This document shows positions 1-8,476 of a stretch of 11,650 nt of DNA, one piece after another. The stretch's first letter is position 1. Each line of letters opens with the position of its first letter. The notes beneath the pieces are model-generated. The model did no database searches and was not told the DNA's origin. It saw only the letters and a program-made list of their open reading frames with translations. The stretch lies in contig JAAAIG010001052.1 in the NCBI GenBank assembly GCA_015852425.1, positions 1 through 11,650 of the forward strand, read 5' to 3'. The DNA is from Gryganskiella cystojenkinii. Lineage: Eukaryota; Mortierellomycota; Mortierellomycetes; Mortierellales; Mortierellaceae. Both the position numbers and the translations under genes were made by a program.

Positions 1-849
1 TTTTGGGTCGCCACCCCTTAAGGGTGTATTGCGAGTGTCCCAAACCCGCCGCTATAAAGATTATCGCTCTGCTGAAATTCGCCTCCCTTTTGCGAACAAT
101 TCCTCTGTGTTTCAGGTCTATGTTGGAAGCGAGAGCCATACGAAGGAATCGTAAACAGGAGAGTTTTAGGAATCGTAAACAGGAGAGTTTTAGGAATCGG
201 CAACAACAGTCAAGATAAACAGTGGGACGACCGCGACAGCACAACCTATCAGAGCTAAACCAAGCAGAGCAAAGCGCTATCGGACGCCCAGAGCCAAAAG
301 CACGTAAAATAGCACCCCTCCAAACCCAAAATCCTTCAAAGCACCACATTGACACTGTCACGTGATGAGATCGGAGACGCAAAGAGCCAGGATAGAAGCT
401 CATGACGAGCTCGGATAGCGATCAGAGCTGCATGATGGAAGCTGGCATAGGATGACGCAAACCGAAAGACACACGCGAATAATCAATATTTCTTTCCTTC
501 TGTATTATTGCACGTTATATTTTCTATTGGAACTCGACCAGCGAGTATAGGAAAATATTCGAAGGTGTTGGAGAGAGCAAAATTGAAAAGTGAACGGGAG
601 CTCGACTCGTCCTTCTTTGGCTTTGTCGAAGTAACACGTATCAGAACTTTTTAGGCGCAACAGTAAGATGGAGCATGAAAAAAAAAGAGCTCTAACATAA
701 TTGTCAAGTGCTGGAGGAGAGGAGAATGAGAGGAAAAATAAATGTATGCGAGATTGCAGGGTATGACAAAAAGAAGGGAGAGATAAAAGGTATGGATGGT
801 CAAAGGGGTTTGAACTGTCCAGAAATCAACCCCTACGGGGGTCTTATTT
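1..849. other. Gene-free left flank with possible repeat-element edge
   Basis: I see no convincing coding sequence here. The short open frames lack any recognisable domain, and one at the left end is open largely because it crosses a 24-bp tandem repeat. Positions 17-31 form a near-palindrome centred on TTAA (CACCCCTTAAGGGTG), followed by a TATAAAG at about 52-58; both could belong to the end of a transposon or LTR, but the window cuts the element off. A TCACGTGA palindrome (an E-box/bHLH-type site) lies at 358-365. The right part, next to 850, is the 3' flank of the lipase gene on the minus strand. The assignment as intergenic is fairly safe; the mobile-element idea is weak. Confidence 0.5.
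144..199. repeat. 24-bp tandem repeat, about 2.3 copies
   Basis: Two perfect adjacent 24-bp units (144-167 and 168-191, each starting AGGAATCGTAAACAGG) are followed by the first 8 bases of a third unit (192-199). This is read directly from the sequence. The unit is a multiple of three, so it leaves one plus-strand frame open across the repeat, which gives a misleading short ORF. Confidence 0.9.
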
Positions 850-2134
850 TTAGAAGAAAGACAAGCAGTTCGCGGTCTTGGCGGTCGAAGGATCCAACTG
901 GTTGAGGACAAACTGAAGCACTACATCCGAGTTGATCATGGTGACTGTCATGGCCAGAGTCACGAAAGAGACAATTTCAGTATCAGAAACTTTGCTCGAG
1001 GAAGAGATCATTTTTTTTTAAAAAACATTGCGTGATAACTTACGGTGCTCGTTAAGCGAGAGAAGGCAGAGATCCTGGAGGAGAACATTGGTCACGTTGG
1101 CATCATTCTGGAAGCAGGTGTTGTACGGTGTGACGACCTCATCAAAGGTCGTCGCGATGTTGCTGTGGATGACACCAGGTGCAATATCACCTCCAGCATT
1201 CAACTTGGCGATAAAATCCGAGGTGTCAACTAATTTTTTTTACCCAAGAGAGAATCAATTTAGCACATGGAGAAAGCAGGCGTAAAAAGGAAGAGGAGGA
1301 CGGGGGGGGGGGGGGGACAAAAAATAAATATTCAATTTCTTATCTGCTTACCCATCTGATAAAAACTGGGGGCTACACTGTCAAAGGCCGGCTGGGACGG
1401 GTAAAAGATATTAAAAGCCTTGGCAATATTCGCAATACCATCCAAGGTCGTTCCGTGGGTGATGGGCGATACACCAACCATACTATTTAGTGTACATGAA
1501 TTGTCATCGCGTTTTTAAAATGATTATTATGTTAGCGACCTTAAAAAACATCCAATTGCGATTGCTCAAAAGTCAAGAATTGATGAGGATAAAAGAAAAA
1601 AAAAAGAGAGTAATGAACATGTTGAAATAAAAAAACGCACCGGTAAACTTTTCCAGCGCCATCCAAGTACTTCATCCAGTAACGGCCTAGGATACCACCC
1701 TGAGAATGACCCACAAGATCCACCTGTTTGACCTGCATTTTGGTCAGGATATTGTTCGCAAACGAGGCGAGCTCTTGAGCCGAGGTCTCGATGTAATCCA
1801 AACCTCCAAAGGAACTACCTTTGTATTGACCATAGGTCAGCGCAAAGACACAGTAACCCTTATTGATCAAGACGGGAGCAAAGGTCGACCAAGAATCGGC
1901 GGTGAGCAATGTCGCGTGGACCAGGATCACGGGACGCGGATGCGCGGGTGTAAGCTTGCAGTTGTAGTTGTTAAGACCAGCGATGGTACGCTTTTCGATA
2001 GGAGACGACACCAAAGAAACTGCGGTCGAAGGATCGGGCTTGACATTGGTCGCAGGAAGGGCAGAGACTGGAGTCGCAGATAAGGCAAGGAAAACAGCGG
2101 CGGCGCTTAGAATGGAGGTGACGGCGAACTTCAT
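850..2134 (-). CDS. Secreted class-2 triacylglycerol lipase (alpha/beta hydrolase), 4 exons
   Basis: Predicted secreted lipase/esterase of the Lipase_2 family (PF01674), which hydrolyses acyl esters outside the cell. Exons on the minus strand: 2134-1641, 1482-1352, 1229-1044, 944-850 (906 nt, 301 aa, stop TAA). Introns of 158, 122 and 99 bp are all GT-AG and in phase. The start at 2134 opens a hydrophobic signal peptide (MKFAVTSILSAAAVFLALSA, likely cleaved soon after ALPA). The frame is open to 2308, but a TATA-like site lies inside that extension. The nucleophile elbow GHSQGG puts the catalytic Ser at about 144. The probable Asp is D238 in TTFDEVVTPY and the probable His is H270 in LNEH. 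The oxyanion strand reads LVHATLL, where HG is usual. The motifs NAGGD, TPY and NVLLQDLC recall actinobacterial lipases, so ancient transfer is possible. The last acceptor (945) was chosen over one at 990 because it keeps the usual spacing between the catalytic His and the C-terminal helix. Confidence 0.87.
1302..1316. repeat. G15 homopolymer in lipase intron 2
   Basis: Fifteen consecutive G on the plus strand, so C15 in the lipase pre-mRNA, lying inside the 122-bp second intron (1351-1230). Long G tracts are slippage-prone, so the exact length may differ between reads or strains. It does not affect the coding frame. Confidence 0.9.
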
Positions 2135-2270
2135 TTTTTTTTGGGATGTAGTTTGTAGAGGCTGGATTTTAGGGTGAGGTGAGAGGTGGGCAGGTTTTTT
2201 GCAATTGAGATTGGAAGAGGACGTCCTAGGTGTGGATAGAGAACAAGAAATGCAAAGGGGGGCAGTTTTG

Positions 2271-2280
2271 CTACTTATAC
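2271..2280 (-). promoter_or_regulatory. TATA-like box of the lipase gene
   Basis: On the minus strand the sequence reads GTATAAGTAG, about 140 nt upstream of the chosen ATG at 2134. The position suits a fungal core promoter with a 5' UTR of about 100 nt. It sits inside the upstream extension of the open frame, which supports starting translation at 2134. The match is short and could be chance. Confidence 0.4.
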
Positions 2281-3235
2281 CTTTTTCGATCCGTTGACGT
2301 TGACGCATTGACGCTAGAAAGATATTTGTTTTGTCTTCTCAAAGTGTCAGAGCTAAGGAACGACAGTTGATTCTCCACTCAAGTTAGCAGGGTGAGAGAA
2401 AATACGATTACGTCCCTAGATCAGTGCGGGACACAACGGCCGTGCAGCAAGTCAGGGGGGCTCGAGTGCAGAAATGGCCCTCCACACTTTTTTTTTTTTG
2501 GAGAAACGAAGTTTTACCCCAATGGTCTCTTTTGGAGAGAGTGACAATAGAACAATAGAACTAAAAGTATGGTTGTACAAAGAAGTCATCGCCTGACGCG
2601 ATTTTTCTATGAGGGTCGAGGACGTTTAGATCATTGGTCATTTTGATCTATCGAGATGAAGACCGGCGATGTGGTATGGTGCGGACCAAATTATTGCAAT
2701 TAACAAAATGGAGTCCGGGTGTAAACTTGATGACAAACGTTCAGAGGCGTAGATCTTTTTCTCAAAGACGAGATGCAAACAAGTGGGACATTTTGGGGTG
2801 AGTGAGAGAGCCACAGAACACGTACGAGGCAATTGAATACGTCCCCGTTTTTTTTATATCTTATTGTGCTGAGAGGTCACAGGAAACTCTCACAAGCATC
2901 GGGCTTTGTGCATTTTTTTTTATCGTTTCTCTTCTCCACAATACAAAGGGGGAGGTACTTTTCTTTCGGTCGGACCGCAGGAACATAACTTTATTCGACT
3001 GTACAGAAAAACTCGATCGCCCCCACAAAATAAGGGCGGTGGCAATTTAGTTTTGGACCATTAGTTCGGGACTCTCGCCTCTGAGGGGTGACAAAACGGT
3101 GGCCTGATGGTGTGTTTAGTAAACTCGTTGCGGGCAATCAACAGCGCAAAAGTGACCGACAGAGGAAGTCATGCCTGTTGAGGGAGGCAAAGAGTCGGGT
3201 TTCTTCCAATGGTCGCACAAATAAAATAAATATTA

Positions 3236-3253
3236 AGGAGGGTGCATCCTCCT
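3236..3253. repeat. Near-perfect 18-bp hairpin
   Basis: AGGAGG and CCTCCT flank GTGCAT, giving a 6-bp stem with a 6-nt loop. The whole stretch is palindromic except for one G/T position. It follows directly after the AT-rich stretch with AATAAA. It may be a structured RNA 3' end or simply chance. Confidence 0.55.
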
Positions 3254-4159
3254 AACTTTTCACAGAGTCTGTCGGGGTGTCGTCGAGAACTGGAGAAAAG
3301 GCCCACAAGACTCTTCTAAAAACGTCCAAGCCATCTTTTATTCTTCTTTATAATCTTCATTGCCCAGAACTTCTTTGAGGCCTATCGTGGAGAAGTCCGA
3401 AGGCTCTCAATTTTTTATTTTTTTTTTTTTTTGATGGCGCGTCGCGCGAAACACAAAGTATGTTTTGTTGGTTGCATTTCTGTCCAAGGGGCATTGCGTG
3501 CATACAGCAATTAAGAAGCTGTAAGGGCGAGGGCAGTGCATTTGTTTGTAGAGGTATTTTTCCCTTTTGTCTTTTGCTTCACACACGCAAAAACCAAATC
3601 TCCGACATCCAAATGGGCTGGACTATTGGCTTTGACCCTCCCAATTGGAATATATTTCTCCACATGATGATATCTGTGTCTTCTCTCCCTTTTTTTTTTT
3701 TTGGTTCCTTCTCAGGCACATGAAAGTGGAGCTTGAGGATGAACATTTTAACCTGATTTGGATCGGATCCAATTCCCACCATCGGATTTCATTCTCACTT
3801 GTTCCAAAGAGTTTGTTCGAGGAGAAACTTACCCCGCATTTCTTTTCTTTTCAATCTCCTAACGAACATACTCCACACTTGCATCCAGTATTTGAAGGAC
3901 CACCCACACGAGATATCGACGTGCATATGTGACCTCTGTGGAGAAGAGGGAAAGAGAAAGAGACGGTTTGAACGCGCGCATATATCTGTTAATCATCTTG
4001 CATATCTGAGTGGTTCGCCATCATGCACATAATTTTGCAACTGAGTTTGACTTGGTCGATCAATTTTCCTAGGTTCCGCGGATAGTCAAAGAAAAAAATA
4101 ATTTATTAACGGACTATCATGTGGATGCCCGAAGTAGCAGGCCACCAATGCACAACTTT

Positions 4160-4177
4160 TTGTTGTTGTTGTTGTTG
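4160..4177. repeat. (TTG)6 microsatellite
   Basis: Six consecutive TTG units, preceded by a short T run. In one frame it produces a run of Cys codons, which makes the surrounding open frame look coding when it probably is not. Confidence 0.9.
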
Positions 4178-4259
4178 TTATCTTTCGCGTGAGTTTCTCA
4201 GTGTGCATTATCACAAGCTTATCAAAATATCAAAATCTACAACAGGTCGTTATTGTGTG

Positions 4260-4280
4260 CCCCCCCGCCCCCCCTCCCCC
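4260..4280. repeat. C-rich tract, G-quadruplex motif on the minus strand
   Basis: C7, G, C7, T, C5 on the plus strand. The minus strand therefore reads G5-A-G7-C-G7, which can supply four or more runs of three G with one-base loops. It lies about 330 nt beyond the importin stop codon, on the side where that transcript would end. Confidence 0.8.
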
Positions 4281-4448
4281 AGTTGTCTTTTGTTGCAGTC
4301 ACTTCTGAGCCGGTATGGTCTGGGTCCTGCCCGATATGAATCTACCATTGAATTTTTTTGCCTAGTCGCCCACCTTATCCGTCCAACATTTGTAGCCACG
4401 AAGACATTGAACCTCTTGCAATGTATCACGCCACAGAGGTCTTTGTCT

Positions 4449-4454
4449 TTTATT
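4449..4454 (-). terminator. Candidate polyadenylation signal of the importin gene
   Basis: The minus strand reads AATAAA about 150 nt downstream of the importin stop codon (4606-4608), a normal 3' UTR distance. Another AATAAA lies further downstream at about 4102-4107. Neither is confirmed by transcript evidence. Confidence 0.35.
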
Positions 4455-4605
4455 AGTAACGCATTTGACAACTGAGGTGGTGCAATATCTCTATGATGGG
4501 TTAGGTAGTAAAGGATATAACCAACATATTTTTTGTTCTATTTTGTCTTTTGTTTGATAACTCTCCTTCAGGAGAAGGACGGTGCATCAAAGGAAGAGGA
4601 TACTT

Positions 4606-7600
4606 TTAGCCAAGCAAGGGCATCAATCCCTCAATCATCAATGGATCCACCTTGGACAACCACTGTTGCTTGAACTGCTCCGCTCCACCGTTGAGGCGCT
4701 CGCACTCGGCCAGCGAGGCCTTGACATAGTGCGCCAGGTTCGTCGTATGGACCGGATCTCTCTTCAACATGGCACGTCTCCGGATTACCTCCGCGGTCTC
4801 CTCCGAGGTATCGTCCTCATCGTCCTGAGCCTCACGCCAGTAAACCAGGGAATCGCCCGTGCCGTTCTCGTTGACCTCGTTCAAGACATCACCCCAGATG
4901 CCGACCAAACGAGGCAAGTTTTGCAAGATCAAGGGATTCGTCGTACGCATCATCGAGGTCAGTCCCATGGCGTGGAGCTTGCGGTGCTTTGGATGTGAGA
5001 TGTTGTCAAACTATCAAAAAAAAAGACGTTCCTACTGTTAGCCTCTTGAGCAGACTTTCTGGTCATGATCCCTAGATCAGAAACAATACCTTCTCCATCC
5101 AGATATCCACAAGGGTGCCCAATAACTGAGGCTGTCCAAACTGTTGCCCGGCAGATGTAATGGCCTGAGTGAGATACTCTGCATCCTCAAGCGCGATTCT
5201 GGCAAAAAATCCCAAGTACTGAGTCAAAACGACATTGGTATCCTTCTTGGCCAAGATCACCCCCAAGACCTTGTTCACCATTCCTGAGGAAACGTAGAGA
5301 TCACCAGAGCTGCGAATTGGACAGTTCAACGCCAACATCTCCATGAACTGCATGATCGCCACGCTCGCGTCTGGATTCAAGTCACCCAAAAGTCCTGCAA
5401 TTGCGTTGATCAAAGCAGCGCCAGAAATCTAAATCGAGGGCAAAAAAAAAAGTCAGCTGCACTCCTTGATTCAACTATACGTCATATCTCTCCCGTGCAA
5501 AATCATACCTGGAAGGTCCTTTCGGCATCTAAGAGAAGGTAGCTCTGCAGAATTTTAAGCATCGTCCGCATATGGTCCATGCCTTGGGAGAGCAGTGAGA
5601 CTGCCGCCGGGACAAGACTAATAAGCTCTTCTGTAGACTCACGAGAGCTCTTTAACGTGGCGAGCCACAGATCGAATCCGTCATCCATAAGGTAGATATG
5701 AGCATCCTGAGAAGGATCGACACTGAGTCGGATCAAGGGCATAACCAGCGAATGAAGACCGACGGATTGTGATTTCAGGGACTTGCACCATGAAACAAAC
5801 AGGTATTAGTGTCACGAAGACCATTTTTTTTAAGAAAAAGATCATGATTCCAGAACGTCACTCACCTCGACAAGTTTGGTCATGATAACAAGGATAGCCG
5901 ATTGAAGCAAGTGCTGGTCCGTAGAAGCCTCCCACAGAGGAGGCAACAATTCAATGATCTGCTGGGCATAAGGCGCGATATGCTCGTCCATGCGCTCAAC
6001 AATGATGGACATGCAGTTCAAGATCCTCATACGACTGTCCGGTTCCTCGACGTTACTCATGATTTGCTTCAGTCCAACAACAGATCGCTCCAGGAACGGT
6101 GCGAATGTGGCTGGTTCGAAGTCCCAATCATCGATGCTCAGTCTCAAGTTCTGTGCTGCTGCAAGACGAACGGCGAGATGTTCGTCTGGCCGCAAAAGGT
6201 GCAGCATAATGGTATATACAATGGGACGGGCGTCTTTGGAGATGTTGACATTGACCCACTTTCCGATCATCCAGGCGATACGGCGACGAATGATGCGATA
6301 GCTAGAAGATGACAAGGAATCTGTTAATAATATTTCTGCATGTAAGCGATGGGTTGAATATCACCAGTTGCATATATACCTTGAGTCGGGGTTTTGAACC
6401 TCATGTGTGAGCTGTCCATTGAGCCAGCCGTCAAAATCGATTGCACCATAGAGATCATGGGATCCCAGTCCAATGGCGCAGTAAATGGAGTCCTTCAAGA
6501 ACAGGTCCGACATGCCAGCTGTTGATCCCGCCAACTGTACCAAAAGTGGGCTCAACTGAGCACGATGGCTGGACAACAAATCCATAAACACCTTTTCGGC
6601 ACAGGGTCTCAACTGGTATTTCCATGAGTCAGCTTCTTCTTCCAAAGCCCATTCTTCAGGGCTCGAGTCCCACTCCTCCAGATCATCCTCGGTCAAGCGC
6701 ATATATCGGGTAATGAGGATCTCAGCCAGCTTGTTTGTTGTTTCTGGTGTCATAAATTCCTGTTCGATAACATGTCTGCACTGCACGACCACGGGCTCTG
6801 GGTCCTCTGCAGATTAAAAACGAAAGCATCTTAATGGTTAGCGAAAGGTGCCCATTAGTTCACCAAGGGTACAAAACGGAGCGTAATCAGTCATCTTACT
6901 GTCGTTAAGGATGAACTGAGGGTCCTTGAGCGTCTTCTTGATCAGCAACAGAGCTTGGATGAGTGTCGTCTGAGCGGGCGCCGCAGCATGCTCGTTCGAT
7001 GATCCAGCCAGCAATCCCCAGTAAAAGCGGAGAACATCTCCTGCGCCGGGTGTAAGAATGAATTGGCGAGGGTGGGCATCCATGAGGTCCATATAGAACT
7101 TTCCAATGAGCTTGATATGAGAATCCACGGACGTAATCAGGAACGAGCATTGTTCTGGGATAGTTTCCTTGAATGCGATGAACTTTTGAAGATGCTCCAA
7201 AGCGAGTCTGAAAAAAGCAACTGGACCCTCTGAAGTCGCCAGGTTGGGGAATCCATGAACGACGACTCTTCGGAGACACTTCATGGCCATGTGCGAGGTT
7301 TCCAGACATCCGGAAAGGCTTTCAATATTGGTCGTGTTGGAGGCGAACAGCATATCGACATAGCGAACGTAGATGTTGACGACGTTGGAGAAGAGATCGG
7401 GTGCGACAAGTTGAAACTGTTTCCTGCTGGCAGCCAGAGTCTTTGAGATCAAGCCTTTGACGACCAAGTGAAGGGTGTAAAGAGAGCGTTGCTGGACAAG
7501 ACGCGCTCTGGGATCCGACTCGCTGGCTGTGGAGGAGCGAACAATTTCCAGAAGGTTGGTCAGCAGATCGGGCCAGTCCATGGGAAAGTCTATCCTTGCG

Positions 7601-8149
7601 ATCTTGGCGATGAGGACTCCGTTCTGGACAGCAAGAGGCTTTTGTTCCTCATCCAAGAAAGTCAGCAGGCGCGATCGGATGGCGGCCTTTTCCTCGGGTG
7701 CAATCGCACTAGTTTTCAAAAAAGATACCAAGTCGATAAGGCGCGTTAAGGGACAGATCGATTCGGATTGACGCAGTAACCACGTTCATCAGCAATGTTG
7801 CGTTAATACTTTTTCGCAGACTTGCGCCAGTATTTGTCGATCCCGTTCTTGAGATAGATGATGGCCTGCCAACGGATATTGGTATCCACAGATCTGTCAT
7901 AAAAGATATCCTGTTGAATCAGAGAAAATCTGCTTAGTCGAGGAAAAAAGCCAATTTTTTTCCATGGTGGTGTTATGCTTGTATTTAAGTCAGTGACAAC
8001 GAAGCCAAAAAAACAAGTACCTGGAGAGTAGCGTTGAACTGAGGCGTAGTTTCCCATTGTTGCAGTTGGGTGACAGCATTGCGCATGCGCTCCTGCTCCT
8101 GGGATGCAGCCTCAGCGAGGACGGTCAAAAGGACACTGCGGGCCGACAT
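4606..8149 (-). CDS. KAP120: Karyopherin Kap120 / importin-11 nuclear transport receptor, 8 exons
   Basis: Importin-beta superfamily receptor that carries cargo through nuclear pores under Ran-GTP control. Exons (minus): 8149-8021, 7910-7810, 7708-6864, 6806-6380, 6301-5866, 5781-5509, 5428-5090, 5010-4606 (2955 nt, 984 aa). The seven GT-AG introns are 57-110 bp and every junction keeps phase. The N-terminal importin-beta domain is recognisable at about residues 15-95: QLQQWETTPQF, NIRWQAIIYLKNGIDKYW, then LIAKIARIDFPMDWPDLL. Later blocks match human importin-11 (975 aa, recalled): EEEADSWKYQLRPCAEKVF, YRIIRRRIAWMIGKW, AHIYLMDDGFDLWLATL and the C-terminal LKRDPVHT. Length and order indicate an intact gene. 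The ATG at 8149 fits the family N-terminus. A good acceptor (TTTTTGGTCAG, ending about 8185) lies upstream, so a short extra first exon or a 5' UTR intron is possible. Yeast Kap120 and animal importin-11 are the family references. Confidence 0.93.
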
Positions 8150-8257
8150 GAGTTCTGCAATGGTGAGGTTGACGGATGCACAGACTGACCAAAAAGAGAG
8201 GAATGTGAGAAGAGAATCGTTCAACTGTTAAAAAAATTTCGCCCAAGTCGAATACGG

Positions 8258-8265
8258 TGACGTCA
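8258..8265. promoter_or_regulatory. Perfect CRE octamer (bZIP ATF/CREB-type site)
   Basis: TGACGTCA, the full palindromic cyclic-AMP response element, sits about 110 bp upstream of the importin start codon. This is a plausible distance for an activator site. Sequence identity is certain; function is inferred from the known binding preference of ATF/CREB bZIP factors. Confidence 0.5.
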
Positions 8266-8281
8266 TTCCGATTTTTTGCCA

Positions 8282-8299
8282 CCAAAATTTAAATTTTGG
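8282..8299. repeat. 18-bp perfect AT-rich palindrome
   Basis: CCAAAATTTAAATTTTGG is identical to its own reverse complement. It lies 16 bp from the CRE octamer in the importin promoter region. It could bind a dimeric (for example MADS- or homeodomain-type) regulator or extrude as a cruciform; neither is shown. Confidence 0.7.
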
Positions 8300-8373
8300 A
8301 TCGGGACGGACAACGTTGCTTCTCGAGTAGATAACTCCACTTTTTTTTCATTGTAGCTCGTAGTGTAGATCTC

Positions 8374-8410
8374 TAGGATGTTGATTCTTTCCTTAGGATG
8401 TTTATTCTTT
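8374..8410. repeat. Imperfect 20-bp direct duplication
   Basis: TAGGATGTTGATTCTTT at 8374-8390 is repeated as TAGGATGTTTATTCTTT at 8394-8410, with one mismatch in 17 bases. The second copy contains the TTTATT that reads AATAAA on the minus strand. Confidence 0.75.
8401..8406 (-). terminator. Candidate polyadenylation signal of the microprotein gene
   Basis: AATAAA on the minus strand, about 70 nt beyond the TAA at 8479-8477. The distance is typical of a fungal 3' UTR. It lies within the second copy of the 20-bp duplication, so the mismatch between copies is what creates the signal. Confidence 0.4.
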
Positions 8411-8476
8411 TAAGGAAATGTCATGACATGCGATGAATATGAGAGGATTTTATGCGGAGGTTGCTGTTGATGAACA

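Larger units (their letters stand above)
2135..4605. other. 2.5-kb spacer between lipase and importin genes; no supported gene
   Basis: The open frames here are short, carry runs of Phe or Cys produced by poly-T or TTG repeats, and show no domain I recognise. The left 150-200 bp is the lipase promoter and 5' UTR; the right part is the importin 3' UTR. Structure seen directly: T-tracts near 2132-2142, 2490-2500, 3418-3432 (T15) and 3690-3701; a hairpin at 3236-3253; GCGCGTCGCGC at 3437-3447; (TTG)6 at 4160-4177; a C/G tract at 4260-4280; a 7-bp inverted repeat at 4081-4087/4112-4118; and a 6-bp, 4-nt-loop hairpin at 4564-4579, 27 nt beyond the importin stop codon. A plus-strand AATAAA-rich stretch at about 3221-3234 could end an unrecognised transcript. 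A non-coding RNA or a gene made of very small exons cannot be excluded without RNA data. Confidence 0.6.
8150..8476. other. Importin upstream region and 3' flank of the microprotein gene
   Basis: About 330 bp between two genes that both run on the minus strand. The part nearest 8150 carries the importin 5' UTR and a pyrimidine-rich acceptor-like site. It also holds a perfect TGACGTCA octamer (8258-8265) and an 18-bp palindrome (8282-8299). The part from about 8374 to 8476 is the 3' UTR of the upstream gene, with an imperfect 20-bp duplication and an AATAAA on the minus strand. No additional gene is visible. Confidence 0.6.

Noticed and set aside
708..905. 65-codon plus-strand open frame and its minus-strand counterpart at 651-911
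   Set aside because: They overlap the last lipase exon and its 3' flank; the lipase reading is the one with a conserved C-terminus.
2135..2308. N-terminal extension of the lipase frame by 58 codons
   Set aside because: A downstream ATG at 2134 begins a textbook signal peptide, and a TATA-like site lies inside the extension, so the extension is most likely 5' UTR and promoter.
3460..4032. Three overlapping plus-strand open frames (87, 95 and 77 codons)
   Set aside because: They are low in complexity, with Phe runs from a poly-T tract, and do not resemble any family I know. A coding exon set could not be joined with confidence.
4119..4475. 118-codon plus-strand open frame with a Cys6 run
   Set aside because: The Cys run comes from the (TTG)6 microsatellite and the rest crosses a C-rich tract. 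No domain, no plausible splice partner, and it lies over the importin 3' flank.
4582..4998. 138-codon plus-strand open frame
   Set aside because: It is an antisense shadow of the last importin exon, whose minus-strand product matches the importin-11 C-terminus.
5902..6312. 136-codon plus-strand open frame
   Set aside because: Antisense shadow of importin exon 5, which encodes recognisable HEAT-repeat sequence on the minus strand.
6905..7309. 134-codon second minus-strand frame inside the importin gene
   Set aside because: It is offset from the conserved importin frame and has no start context or family match.
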